Assembly: GCA_019391515.1 (NCBI GenBank)
Contig: JAHXQP010000030.1
Coordinates: 124,001 to 188,000 of the forward strand
Length of the DNA stretch: 64,000 nt
Source of the DNA: Clostridiaceae bacterium
GTDB lineage: Bacteria > Bacillota > Clostridia > Tissierellales > Sporanaerobacteraceae
Reading direction: 5' to 3'
Positions 34,618 through 43,967 of this stretch are shown here, one piece after another. The position numbers and the translations under genes are program-made. Each line of letters begins with the position of its first letter. The stretch's first letter is position 1. The notes under the pieces were generated by a model, which was not told where the DNA came from, searched no databases, and saw only the letters and a program-made list of their open reading frames with translations.

Positions 34618-35585
34618 AGCCCTCTCACAGATACCTCTCCAGACATAATATTTTCCACTTCATTTTCCCCATAATCAACCAATAATTCCCCTTCATCATT
34701 TATGCCTACTACCTTCGCTGATTTTTCATCTCTGCCTTTTATAATTCTTACTTCTTTGCCTATAAGTATTGATTTATCTCTGCAAACTTTTAATGTGTCT
34801 TCAAAATTATCTTTATTTATAAAAGAAGTATATAATTCTTCAAATCTATTTAAAAATAATCCTAGAAGTTTTTTTCTACTTACCTTTTTCCCTGTTTCTA
34901 CCTTAAGGGATGTCCCAACGTTTTCTATTTCTCCTCTAAAATCTTGTTTATCTAAATTTACATTTATTCCAATACCTATTATTACATAATTAATCATATT
35001 TAATTCACAGCTCATCTCAGTAAGAATACCACATACTTTTTTTCTATTTATGACTATATCATTAGGCCATTTAATATAAGATTCAATATCTAAATCTTCT
35101 AATGCTAACGAAACTGCTGCTGCTCCTATTTGGGTTACTTTTGCAACCTTTATTGGATCTATATGTGGTTTAAGTATAATGGACATCCATATACCCTTTC
35201 CTTCTGGAGAAACCCAACCTCTTCCAAGTCTTCCTCTGCCTAAAGTCTGTTCCTCTGAGATAACTATGGTTCCCTCAGCTTCTTCTAAAGCTATTTCCTT
35301 AGCTTTTGTATTTGTTGAATCTATAGTATCAAAATAATATATTTTTCTTCCAATAAATTCTGTATTTAAGTATTTCTCTATTTCTCCATAGGTAAGTATG
35401 TCTGGTGAAGAAATAAGTCTATATCCCTTTCTTGGAATTGATTCTATTTCATACCCTTCTTGTTTCAAAGTATTTATATGTTTCCATATTGCAGCCCTAC
35501 TTACATTGAAATATTCACTGATTTTTTCTCCTGACAAAAAATCATGAGCATTCTCTTTTAATAGTTTTAGTATTCCTTCTTTCAT
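34602..35585 (-). CDS. birA: Biotin--[acetyl-CoA-carboxylase] ligase / biotin operon repressor BirA
   Basis: A 327-residue bifunctional protein. Residues 1-60 form the DNA-binding winged helix (SGEKISEYFNVSRAAIWKHINTL, then GYEIESIPRKGYRL), so this is the repressor form rather than the short ligase. The ligase core has GRGRLGRGW (117-124, biotinyl-AMP binding), KWPNDIV and a C-terminal SH3-like domain with GEVSVRG. It probably controls bioY, whose operator lies 4.4 kb away on the same window. AGGGGA precedes the ATG. Confidence 0.95.
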   Translation of the reverse strand: MKEGILKLLKENAHDFLSGEKISEYFNVSRAAIWKHINTLKQEGYEIESIPRKGYRLISSPDILTYGEIEKYLNTEFIGRKIYYFDTIDSTNTKAKEIALEEAEGTIVISEEQTLGRGRLGRGWVSPEGKGIWMSIILKPHIDPIKVAKVTQIGAAAVSLALEDLDIESYIKWPNDIVINRKKVCGILTEMSCELNMINYVIIGIGINVNLDKQDFRGEIENVGTSLKVETGKKVSRKKLLGLFLNRFEELYTSFINKDNFEDTLKVCRDKSILIGKEVRIIKGRDEKSAKVVGINDEGELLVDYGENEVENIMSGEVSVRGLYGYV

Positions 35586-35789
35586 TAAAATCCCCTTCTA
35601 GTCTTCTTTTTTAACTAAGCATAATTTAATCCCTTAACTCTATATATTCTCCATATATTAATTTTTCCCTCTATCTTATATTCAATTTCTAAGATATTAT
35701 AACTATATGTACTTTTAATACTTTATTTGAAATTTGACACTAAATACAAAATAATGGTAATATAATTTAAATAGACAAATAGAAAGGAG

Positions 35790-37592
35790 ATGTTTAAAAT
35801 AATAAATTCTACTAGAAAATTTCAAATTATATTCTTAATATCTATTATAATATTATCTTTTCCATCGAAACCTTATGCTGAGGACTCCCTAGCTATTTCT
35901 AGATGGTTAATTGAATCTGAGCTATTAGAAAATGGGGATCTATATATTGAGGAAGATATAACCTTTGATTTCTCAGGCAAATTTAGTGGAGTTTTTAGGG
36001 AAATAGTTCTAGAAAAAACTAGTGGCGTTAAAAATATAGAAGTAGGGGAAATAATAGATGGAAAAGAAATAAAATACGATAATATCAATAAAGGAAAAAA
36101 AGGTAATTCTAATGTATTCACCATAGATACTAATAATAATTCAAAGACTGTAACTATATATTCTCCTTCAAAAGACCAAAAGAAAACTTTTAAAATTAAA
36201 TATACAGTGAAAAATGTAGCTATAAAACATAATGATACTGGTGAATTGAATTATCAGTTCTTAGGAAGTGAAAATAAGACACCTATAGAGTTTTTCTCAG
36301 TTAATATTAAACTACCACAAAACAGAAATAATAAAGTTAAAATATTTGCTCATGGACCTTTAAATGGAATGACTGATTTTAAAGATGAGAACTTAGTTCA
36401 CATGGAAGTTGAAGATGTACCAAAAAATACATTTGTAGAGGGAAGAATTCTTTTCCCAAACAATTTTATTCCCAAATCATCTAATTTGTCAAACAAAAGC
36501 AATTATAACAATATTTTAAACGAGGAAAAAGCTCTTATTAAAGATATAGAAAAAAAAGAACTGCAAAAAGAAAAAATAACTAAAGTACTAAGCTATGCTT
36601 CCTTAATTGCTGGCGGAATTGGTATTATAACTTTAGCATTATTTCTTTCAAAATTGAAAAGAAAAATAAATATCTATGAAAAAACAAGTTCTAATATTAT
36701 TCCAGAAGACTGTAGTCCTGCCGTAGCCTCTTATTTAACCCTTTCACATAATAATACAGAAGTTATAGTAGCTACAATTCTTGATTTAGTAAGAAAAGGA
36801 TATTTCAAAATAGAGAAAAATGAAAAAGAAGGAAAACCTACCAACTTAAATATTATAAAAATTAAAAACCAAGATGAAAAACTGTTGAAACATGAGAGTT
36901 TTTTTATTCAATGGATTATAGATACCATTGGTACAGGAAATGATGTAGATATTGAAAATATAAATAAATATGGAGAAAATTATAATGATAAATTTTTAGA
37001 AGACTTTAATAAATGGCAAAACTTAGTGAAAAAAGAAACAGAAGATAAAGGTTATTTTGATTTGAAAGTTAAAAAATATGGGTATATATTAACTGTTTTT
37101 TCTATTATATTCTTCATTATATCTATAGCTACTATAGCATATGGAGTAATATATGGGCTTTTTCCACTTATAATCTCTATTATTGTTTTTATATACGGCC
37201 TGACCTTATTATCTAGAAAGAGTGATGAAGGGCATGTACAATATAAGAAATGGAAAAAATTCATAAAATATATGAAAAACACTAAAAAAATAAATATTAA
37301 TAAAGAAGATTTAATATATCCATTAGATATGACCTTGATATATGCCATAGCTTTAGGCTTAAATACAGATATCTTGGATAATTTTAAGAGCGCAGTTTCT
37401 GATAAAAATTATACAAACAATAGCTGGATTTATTGGTACTTTTTTTCTGGGAATAAACATATACTTCATAAAAGTATGGAGGAAGCTTTCAACCCTATAT
37501 CGAATTATAATAGTAGTAATATCGGTGGCGGTGGAAACTTTTCTGGAGGTGGAGGTACTGGAGCCGGCGGTGGAGGAGCTGGTGGATTTTAA
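35790..37592 (+). CDS. DUF2207 family membrane protein with glycine-rich tail
   Basis: A 600-residue protein. A signal peptide (hydrophobic core 13-25, cleavage near PYA at 30) leads into the DUF2207 extracellular domain (ISRWLIESELLENGDLYIEEDITFDFSG). Membrane helices lie near residues 268-287, 430-450 and 455-472, with cytoplasmic segments between. The C-terminus is a run of Gly, Ser and Phe, as in many family members. Function unknown; relatives often pair with LemA, which is absent here. The only start codon, ATG 35790, touches its GGAG without the usual gap, so initiation is odd. It overlaps idi by 4 nt (convergent). Confidence 0.85.
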   Translation: MFKIINSTRKFQIIFLISIIILSFPSKPYAEDSLAISRWLIESELLENGDLYIEEDITFDFSGKFSGVFREIVLEKTSGVKNIEVGEIIDGKEIKYDNINKGKKGNSNVFTIDTNNNSKTVTIYSPSKDQKKTFKIKYTVKNVAIKHNDTGELNYQFLGSENKTPIEFFSVNIKLPQNRNNKVKIFAHGPLNGMTDFKDENLVHMEVEDVPKNTFVEGRILFPNNFIPKSSNLSNKSNYNNILNEEKALIKDIEKKELQKEKITKVLSYASLIAGGIGIITLALFLSKLKRKINIYEKTSSNIIPEDCSPAVASYLTLSHNNTEVIVATILDLVRKGYFKIEKNEKEGKPTNLNIIKIKNQDEKLLKHESFFIQWIIDTIGTGNDVDIENINKYGENYNDKFLEDFNKWQNLVKKETEDKGYFDLKVKKYGYILTVFSIIFFIISIATIAYGVIYGLFPLIISIIVFIYGLTLLSRKSDEGHVQYKKWKKFIKYMKNTKKININKEDLIYPLDMTLIYAIALGLNTDILDNFKSAVSDKNYTNNSWIYWYFFSGNKHILHKSMEEAFNPISNYNSSNIGGGGNFSGGGGTGAGGGGAGGF

Positions 37593-38620
37593 ATAAGTTC
37601 TTTCAATTCCCCTTTTACCTTATATGGGGTTTTTGTTACTTCTTCAATATCTTTTTTCCCAAGGAGGATCATTAAAATCTTTAACTTATAAGTAAGTCCT
37701 TCTATATAGTTATAAGCTAAATCATATCCTCCTTCTAGTAGCCTCTTTAAAATCTCTCCACTTATTCCTACCATATTAGCCCCAACACATAAAGATTTAA
37801 CTATATCTTGAGAATTTTTTATTCCACCACTAGCAATAATATTCAAATCTTTATTTACAGCTACACATTTTATAATACTTAAAGCAGTAGGTATTCCCCA
37901 AGAATAAAGATCTGCAAAGTCTATATCATCTCTTCTTATTCCTTCTATTTCAATAAAATTGGTTCCTCCAGATCCTGATATATCTATATATGAAACTCCT
38001 ACATCATTCAATCTTTTAGCTACATCTTTTGATATGCCAAATCCTACTTCTTTTACTATTAATGGTTTATTTATATTTTTAGCTATATCCTCTATATTAT
38101 TTAATATACCTTTAAAATCTCTATCCCCTTCATTCATTACAAGTTCTTGGGCTACATTAAGGTGAAGCTGTAGAGCATCTGCTTCTATCATATCTATAGC
38201 AACTTTAGCTTCCTCAACTGTAGCTGTAGAGTTTAAATTCCCTATTACTACACCATCTTTCATTGTTTTTCTTACAACTTTAAAAGACTCTCTACTTTTT
38301 TCATCATATAATGCTATAGTTTGAGAGCCTACTGCCATAGGAATGTTGAATTCTGATGCTATACAAGAAAGTTGTCTATTTATTTCCTGAGAAAAGTCTG
38401 TGCCTCCAGTAATAGCATTGATCATAATAGGATAATCTACTTTTTTGTCTAAAAACAAAGTTTTAGTATTTATATCCTCAAAACCTAACTCTGGTAGTGC
38501 ATTATGTTCTAAATATATATCTTCAAATAAAGTATTGTTCTCATGTTCAGATTTTAAATAAAATTTTATATGCTCTATCTTCCTATTCTTTCGGCTATTA
38601 AATTCTTCAATCTTTTTCAT
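37589..38620 (-). CDS. fni: Type 2 isopentenyl-diphosphate delta-isomerase
   Basis: Interconverts IPP and DMAPP using reduced FMN in the cytoplasm. The 343-residue flavoprotein has the family's blocks: RKIEHIKFYL at the N-terminus, MINAITGGTDFSQEINR, LHLNVAQELVMNEGDRDF, VKEVGFGIS, DISGSGGTNFIEIE and the FMN phosphate loop IIASGGIKNSQD. No MEP-pathway gene adjoins it. GAGG before the ATG serves as ribosome site. It is co-directional with the LCP gene upstream and may share its transcript. Confidence 0.94.
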   Translation of the reverse strand: MKKIEEFNSRKNRKIEHIKFYLKSEHENNTLFEDIYLEHNALPELGFEDINTKTLFLDKKVDYPIMINAITGGTDFSQEINRQLSCIASEFNIPMAVGSQTIALYDEKSRESFKVVRKTMKDGVVIGNLNSTATVEEAKVAIDMIEADALQLHLNVAQELVMNEGDRDFKGILNNIEDIAKNINKPLIVKEVGFGISKDVAKRLNDVGVSYIDISGSGGTNFIEIEGIRRDDIDFADLYSWGIPTALSIIKCVAVNKDLNIIASGGIKNSQDIVKSLCVGANMVGISGEILKRLLEGGYDLAYNYIEGLTYKLKILMILLGKKDIEEVTKTPYKVKGELKELI

Positions 38621-38651
38621 AATAAAACCTCACATTAATTTAATTATTCTA

Positions 38652-39557
38652 TTATCTATTATTATAGATATAATCTCCAAACATTTCTCTTACTATTATA
38701 TTCAATTGGTTCTCATCATATATATAATAACTAACTCCACCTATCCACTTCCCATTGCCAGGGATAGTACTTAAATTAATATTATCTGTATTTATCTTCC
38801 TAGCACTTAATGCCATCTTAGTTAAAGTACTCATAGGTATATTAGTATCTACATTTCTATAATATGAAGGTACCATTCTAGGAAGTTTAAATAAATTTTT
38901 AGCCCTTAATGCTTGCTCTATAAAAGCTTTCATAAATTGCTGTTGAGCTCTAATTCTTCCTAAATCTGCATCCTTGTAACCTTTTCTAAATCTTAAAAAT
39001 TGAAGAGATTTTTGTCCATCTAACACCTGTCTACCTGCCTTTAAGTCTATAACAAGGGGTGGATCTGCTGCTGGATCCTCATAGTGCATATCTTGCGGAA
39101 CGTCTATTTCAACACCACCTATAGCATCTACTGCTTCTTCAACTATTTTATAATCCACTTTTACATAATAATCCAGTTCTAACCCTAAAAGTTGCCTTAC
39201 AGTTTTAACTGCTAATTCAGGTCCTCCATAGGCATGAGCTGCATTTATTTTGCTTCTACCTTTTCTTCCATCAATATTAACCCTTGTATCTCTTGGAATT
39301 GAAAGTATGTCAACTCCTTCAGTAGAAAGATTTACTTTAACTAACATCATAGTATCAGTTCTAGCACCTTTTTCTTGTGTTAAATCTTGAGCATCTATTC
39401 CTAAAAGCAAAAATAATATTTCATTTTTATTGTTTGCGTCATTTTTCTCTCTAGGGCTTTTTATTCCATTATTTGAAATAAAATATCCAATACCAATATA
39501 AGCTAAAATAAAACAAATTAAAGATATAAAAAAAGCTTTAAAGAATTTTTTCTTCAT
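38652..39557 (-). CDS. LytR-CpsA-Psr (LCP) family cell-envelope ligase
   Basis: A 301-residue protein with one N-terminal membrane helix (residues 7-28) and an extracellular LCP domain. Key features are LLGIDAQD, GARTDTMMLVKV (Arg-Asp pair near pyrophosphate), SIPRDTRVNI (Arg-Asp), KINAAHAYGGPELAVKTVRQLLG and the R-F-R-K segment before DADLGR. LCP enzymes attach wall teichoic acid or capsule polymers to peptidoglycan. No polymer locus is adjacent, so the polymer remains unknown. Confidence 0.93.
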   Translation of the reverse strand: MKKKFFKAFFISLICFILAYIGIGYFISNNGIKSPREKNDANNKNEILFLLLGIDAQDLTQEKGARTDTMMLVKVNLSTEGVDILSIPRDTRVNIDGRKGRSKINAAHAYGGPELAVKTVRQLLGLELDYYVKVDYKIVEEAVDAIGGVEIDVPQDMHYEDPAADPPLVIDLKAGRQVLDGQKSLQFLRFRKGYKDADLGRIRAQQQFMKAFIEQALRAKNLFKLPRMVPSYYRNVDTNIPMSTLTKMALSARKINTDNINLSTIPGNGKWIGGVSYYIYDENQLNIIVREMFGDYIYNNR

Positions 39558-39671
39558 GATTTCACCTCAACATTAGAGTTCTTAGATTAAATAATACTAG
39601 AGTAAACATTTTTTTGCAATTAAAAAAATATTATTGTTACTTTTATTATTTCAAAAAATAAATTAAGTAGG

Positions 39672-40853
39672 CTATTCACCTACTTGTATCTCTCCTGCTT
39701 TTATTAAAGCCATTTTTGTAATCATAGGCCCTATAAGTTCATATATAACTGTACCTGCAAGAACAATAGTCCTTATTTCAACGCCATAAGGATGTGGTAA
39801 TGTATTTTGGGCTACCATAGAAAGTCCTATAGCTACCCCTGCTTGAGGAATTAATGTATATCCTAAATATTTTTGAACCGTACTTGGAAATTTTGAAATC
39901 CTAGCTCCTAAATAAGCTCCCAACATCTTACCTATAACCCTAATAATTACATAGGCTATTCCTAAAACTCCTACATCTTTAAGAATAGATAAATCTAATT
40001 GAACTCCAGCTATAGTAAAAAATGAAATAAGAACAGGTGGAGTAAATCTTTCAACAGTTGTAAAAGCTCTTTTATTATTCGGATCTATATTGATTAAAGT
40101 AGCTCCCACCATCATACATGCAAGTAATGAAGAAAGTTCAAATCTTATAGCAATACCTGTTGTAGCAAAAAGTACAGCTATAATAATGGAAAGTAAACCG
40201 TCTTCTCCTCTTGCTTTTTTGGATAAATAAGTTAAAATAATTCCCATCATAAAACCTAGAAGCAATGCAAAAAATATTTCTAACAGTGGAATAAATATTA
40301 TCTTAGATCCCGATATATTAGTGGAATTATTTAATATAGCTTTTGCAATAGTAGTTGAAATACCAAAAGCTATTATTCCTACAGCATCATCCATGGCTAC
40401 CACTGGCAATAGTGTATTTACTACTGGTCCCTTTGCCTTATACTGTCTAATAACCATTAGCGTTGCTGCTGGTGCTGTTGCTGCAGCTATTGCTCCTAGT
40501 ACTAAGCTAAAAGGAACAGATTGTTTAAATATAAAAATCATAGACATATCAACTAAAGCTACAGCTGTTAAAGCTTCAAAAATGGTTATAACAATAACTC
40601 CCCTACCTACGTTTCTTAAGTTTTCTATATTAAATTCACTTCCAATACTATAAGCTATAAAAGATAGAGCTGCCTCAGAAATAATGGAAAGTTTATCAGC
40701 CCCTTCTTTTGGTATAATTCCCAATATTGAAGGTCCTATAATAAGGCCTGCAATTAAGTATCCAGTTACATTAGGCAATTTAAACTTTGCCAAAATCTTT
40801 GCAAAAAACATTCCTGCAAATAGTACAATAGCGATATAAAACAACATGTGCAT
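39672..40853 (-). CDS. CPA2 family cation:proton antiporter
   Basis: A 393-residue membrane protein with about 12 spans and no RCK domain. The LPNVTGYLIAGLIIGPSILG start, the AAATAPAATLMVIRQY block and DDAVGIIAFGIS (Asp-Asp pair, here the family's ion-binding Asp) are typical of KefB/NapA-like exchangers. Its gene follows a PII-like gene by 12 nt. As no regulatory domain is attached, that PII-like protein is the probable regulator. Confidence 0.9.
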   Translation of the reverse strand: MHMLFYIAIVLFAGMFFAKILAKFKLPNVTGYLIAGLIIGPSILGIIPKEGADKLSIISEAALSFIAYSIGSEFNIENLRNVGRGVIVITIFEALTAVALVDMSMIFIFKQSVPFSLVLGAIAAATAPAATLMVIRQYKAKGPVVNTLLPVVAMDDAVGIIAFGISTTIAKAILNNSTNISGSKIIFIPLLEIFFALLLGFMMGIILTYLSKKARGEDGLLSIIIAVLFATTGIAIRFELSSLLACMMVGATLINIDPNNKRAFTTVERFTPPVLISFFTIAGVQLDLSILKDVGVLGIAYVIIRVIGKMLGAYLGARISKFPSTVQKYLGYTLIPQAGVAIGLSMVAQNTLPHPYGVEIRTIVLAGTVIYELIGPMITKMALIKAGEIQVGE

Positions 40854-40865
40854 CTAATCATCCCT

Positions 40866-41207
40866 TTACTTTAATATTCCTTCTGTTATATTTACTGGAA
40901 TAGTAAACATTATACCTACTCCATTCTTATTTAAGTCTCCTACAGTTTTCTTAACACAATCCATTGCAATAGGTATTTTTTTACTATCTAATACTGTAAA
41001 TATAGTTTTGTTAAAAGGTCTATTTTCATTGAGCATCATTTTTAAAGAACCAAATAGCGGTAGATCTTCTGGATGTTCGTCTGCAAGAACCCTAATCATT
41101 CCCATACTATCTATAATAGTTGCCCCCCTTATATCATTGTTCTTAAATTCTACCATTAAGTCTTCCAGTAAATCTATTTTGTTTAATACAATTACTAATA
41201 CTTCCAT
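40866..41207 (-). CDS. PII-like small protein paired with a CPA2 antiporter
   Basis: A 113-residue protein with no firm family name. The pattern of a beta-strand start (MEVLVIVLNKIDLLEDLMVEFKNN), a GIRGATIIDSMGM turn, a long loop and a final NGVGIMFTIPV strand is that of the PII fold; compare GTGIIFTM in the PII-like protein at 15495. It lacks the GlnB T-loop motif. Being the first gene of a two-gene unit with an antiporter, it may gate ion exchange in response to a nucleotide. AGGAGGG precedes the ATG. Confidence 0.65.
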   Translation of the reverse strand: MEVLVIVLNKIDLLEDLMVEFKNNDIRGATIIDSMGMIRVLADEHPEDLPLFGSLKMMLNENRPFNKTIFTVLDSKKIPIAMDCVKKTVGDLNKNGVGIMFTIPVNITEGILK

Positions 41208-41261
41208 TCATATCCCTCCTCCTTTTTTATTATATTCCTATAAAAATTCTTTTTCAAATAC

Positions 41262-41873
41262 TTATTTAAACTTGGATACATTGGGATTTCCTTCAACATA
41301 AAACCTATATAAAAAATCTCTTGCCTCTTCTGCATAATCTATTCCTATTCTTTTAGCCTCAACTATATTAAAATTTTTATCTATTCCTTTTTCTATATAA
41401 AGCTTCTCGCCACATAAATCCTCTTTATCTAATGATCTGTTAATCATCATAGCCTGACATAGCTTACCTGGACCATTGGTTAAATTTTTCATTTGGTTTT
41501 TTGTCAATTCTTCTAATTGTTTATTAAATCTATTTAATGCCATATATTCTAACCCTTCAATAGGTTCTATTCCTCTAATCAAAACTCCTTGAGGAACACC
41601 TTCTTCTCTTGTTATTGTATTTAGACAATTGTACATTCCATATATAATATAAACATAAGCTCTACCTGGTGGGCCATACATAGTTTCTACTCTTTTAGTC
41701 CTCCTACCACCATAAGCATGGGCAGCTTTATCATTAACCCCTAAATAAGCTTCCGTTTCTACAATCATTCCACTTAGTAGTTTCCCATCTATTTTATGGA
41801 CTAAGATCTGCCCTAATAGTTCTTTAGCAACAACTAAAGTATCTCTATTATAAAAATTCCTATCTAATTTCAT
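41262..41873 (-). CDS. DNA-3-methyladenine glycosylase (AAG/Mpg type)
   Basis: Excises alkylated and deaminated purines in base excision repair. The 203-residue protein begins [18 protein letters not shown] and has the catalytic ETEAY (Glu, about residue 40), the [10 protein letters not shown] segment and [16 protein letters not shown], all diagnostic of the mammalian-type Mpg family in bacteria. The C-terminal GPGKLCQAM is also present. GGAGGG precedes the ATG; single-gene unit. Confidence 0.95.
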   Translation of the reverse strand: MKLDRNFYNRDTLVVAKELLGQILVHKIDGKLLSGMIVETEAYLGVNDKAAHAYGGRRTKRVETMYGPPGRAYVYIIYGMYNCLNTITREEGVPQGVLIRGIEPIEGLEYMALNRFNKQLEELTKNQMKNLTNGPGKLCQAMMINRSLDKEDLCGEKLYIEKGIDKNFNIVEAKRIGIDYAEEARDFLYRFYVEGNPNVSKFK

Positions 41874-41942
41874 TTTTTCCCTCCCAGATAATCATTGTAT
41901 TTACTCACAAGCTCTATTTTAACAAATCTATTACAATATGAT

Positions 41943-41970
41943 AAAAAAGCGGAAAACTCCGCTTTTTTTG
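41943..41970 (-). terminator. Terminator after the DJ-1/PfpI gene
   Basis: AAAAAAGCGGA pairs with TCCGCTTTTTT around AAAC; good T runs on both strands. Confidence 0.9.
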
Positions 41971-41975
41971 TCATA

Positions 41976-42548
41976 CTATTCTTTTACTTTGTTTTCAACC
42001 ATATCCAATAGTATTTCTTTTTCTAAATCCTCCTTTATATCTTTCCCTAAAAGATAAGATACTATTTCCAAAGCAAAGTATACAGCCACAGCAGGTCCTC
42101 TTGCTGTTATAATATGTCCGTCCCTTACCACTAAATCCTCTTTATAATTTCCACTCATGAGGTCATTTTCTGTTCCTGGATAGGAAGTTATATCCTTTCC
42201 AGCTATAATCTTGGCCCTTTCAAGCACAATTGGTGCTGCACATATTGCTGCAATCAATTTTTCACTTTTATTAAACTCTTTTATTAATTCTATAATCCTA
42301 TCATCGTCTCTTAAATTTGTAGCCCCTGGAAGTCCTCCTGGAAGGATTATCCCATCATAATCTTTACCACTTATATCTTTTAAGATTTTATCAGCTTCTA
42401 CTACTATTCTATGGGCACCTTCTACCTTCTTTTCTTCCGTAATAGAACAAGTATCGCATACTATATCTTTTCTCCTTAAATAATCTACTACAGTAAGAGC
42501 TTCAACCTCTTCAAACCCTTCAGCTAACATAAGTAATATCTTTTTCAA
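41976..42548 (-). CDS. DJ-1/PfpI family protein
   Basis: A 190-residue class I glutamine-amidotransferase-like protein. ILLMLAEGFEEVEALTVVDYLRR and the nucleophile elbow AAICAAPIVLERA (Cys near residue 102) match the DJ-1/YajL branch, with the acidic partner in the GFEEVE loop. Members act as redox-sensitive chaperones or glyoxalase-like enzymes. The open frame reaches 42590, but AAAGGAGGGG sits six nt before a TTG at 42548 and from there the protein begins at the conserved KKILLML, so I use TTG. Confidence 0.88.
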   Translation of the reverse strand: MKKILLMLAEGFEEVEALTVVDYLRRKDIVCDTCSITEEKKVEGAHRIVVEADKILKDISGKDYDGIILPGGLPGATNLRDDDRIIELIKEFNKSEKLIAAICAAPIVLERAKIIAGKDITSYPGTENDLMSGNYKEDLVVRDGHIITARGPAVAVYFALEIVSYLLGKDIKEDLEKEILLDMVENKVKE

Positions 42549-42668
42549 ACAAACCCCTCCTTTGAATATATTTTTATAAAAAAATCCCAAATCTCTTTAT
42601 GTATAAATTTAGGACTGTAAATTCTTATTTAATTATTATATACCATAGTATTGTAGATTAATCAAATT

Positions 42669-42728
42669 GTTCTATGCCAATAAAATAGGCATAGTTCCTA
42701 TTTATTGAAGGGGTTTCAGAACTATGCC
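42669..42728. repeat. Three-armed alternating inverted repeat
   Basis: GTTCTATGCC (42669-42678), GGCATAGTTC (42688-42697) and GAACTATGCC (42719-42728). The middle copy can pair with either flank (about 8 bp with the first, 10 bp with the third), so two hairpins exclude each other. It lies between the lipoprotein stop and the DJ-1 promoter. Confidence 0.6.
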
Positions 42729-42738
42729 AGTGGTGGGC

Positions 42739-43692
42739 TTATTTATTTTCTTCAAGTCTTCCTATAGCTTCATTGTATATTTCTAACAATCTAGATGTTA
42801 TCATATCATCTATTAAATAATCATTATTCTCTATTAGCTGTGAATATTCCCCTATAATTTCTCCTGTAATTGTCTTCTTATTGTTAGAAGCCATTTTTCT
42901 ATAAGCATCAAGTATTTCCTTAGATATTTTCTTGTTTTCATCATTGTATATAGGAGTATTTTTTGAACCCGATATATACATAAGTAGATATTCACTATAT
43001 AACCTTGTTACTTCTTCATCTTTTATTCCTTCTTCATATTTTGTTAAATATTTCTCTATTCTTATTAATCTACTTCCTAACTCATCCCAAGTTATAGCTA
43101 TTTTACCATCTAAAATAGCAGGCGCTTCAGATTCTATTATTTTAATATTCAAATACTCTTTTAATTCATCTGATAGAAATTTTTCATAATCTTTAAAACT
43201 TACATAGTTAATTACTGGACAATAAGATTCTTCTTTTTTAACCAACTTATATCTTCCCTTTACTATCTTAGAGACTAGTTCTTTCAACTCCTCGTCTTTT
43301 ATTTTATTAGGATCAATTTCAGAATTTGAATATGTTTGAGATAAAAGATTTTGTCTATTTTCTTTACGTAATTCATCAGTATATAAATCAATATAACTTT
43401 CTTGTAATCTTTCAAAATCTTCCAGCATTTCTACTGACCCTTTTTGGGAAACTTTTTCAATATTTTTATCGATAAATTCTATAACTTGATAAGGTTCTTT
43501 ATTTTCCGAGATTAGAGATTTAAACTCTATCATAACTTTTTCTTGCTTTTCTTCTTTAGACTCTTTTAACTCTTCTTTTGTTTTTTCGCTAGAATCTTCT
43601 TTGCTTACAATGCTATTTTTAGAGGTACAACTGGAAACAAATATTATTATTAATAATCCAAGAATCAAAAACAAATATTTCTTTTTTTTCAT
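42739..43692 (-). CDS. Hypothetical lipoprotein
   Basis: A 317-residue protein with a lipoprotein signal (MKKKK start, hydrophobic 6-20, lipobox VSSC with Cys22), so it should be anchored outside the membrane. Residues 30-50 are a Lys/Glu/Ser-rich linker. The rest is mostly helical and shows no motif I recognise, apart from a YCPVINY segment near residue 157. Function unknown. It is monocistronic, with GAGG before the ATG, and followed by the alternating repeat. Confidence 0.75.
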   Translation of the reverse strand: MKKKKYLFLILGLLIIIFVSSCTSKNSIVSKEDSSEKTKEELKESKEEKQEKVMIEFKSLISENKEPYQVIEFIDKNIEKVSQKGSVEMLEDFERLQESYIDLYTDELRKENRQNLLSQTYSNSEIDPNKIKDEELKELVSKIVKGRYKLVKKEESYCPVINYVSFKDYEKFLSDELKEYLNIKIIESEAPAILDGKIAITWDELGSRLIRIEKYLTKYEEGIKDEEVTRLYSEYLLMYISGSKNTPIYNDENKKISKEILDAYRKMASNNKKTITGEIIGEYSQLIENNDYLIDDMITSRLLEIYNEAIGRLEENK

Positions 43693-43967
43693 ACCATTAC
43701 CTCTTTCATTATTTTATAATTTCATTCCCTATTTATTATACATTATATAGGAATTTTTTGCATTGTTTTAGTTTTTATTGGACCCTAGCACTATTTTAAT
43801 TTTTTAATTCATAATAAATATATCAAATACTATTTTAAAAGTAGTTACAAAATAGTTACAAAAATGGTTTTATGTTAAAAAATCCCTTACATTTTATAAA
43901 TTAATTTTTATTAATTTTATTTCAAGGTATAATTAAAATAGGTATATAAATTTAAGGAGTGAATTTC

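Noticed and set aside
42669-42728. End of an insertion sequence
   Set aside because: No transposase fragment, no flanking target duplication, and the neighbours are intact.
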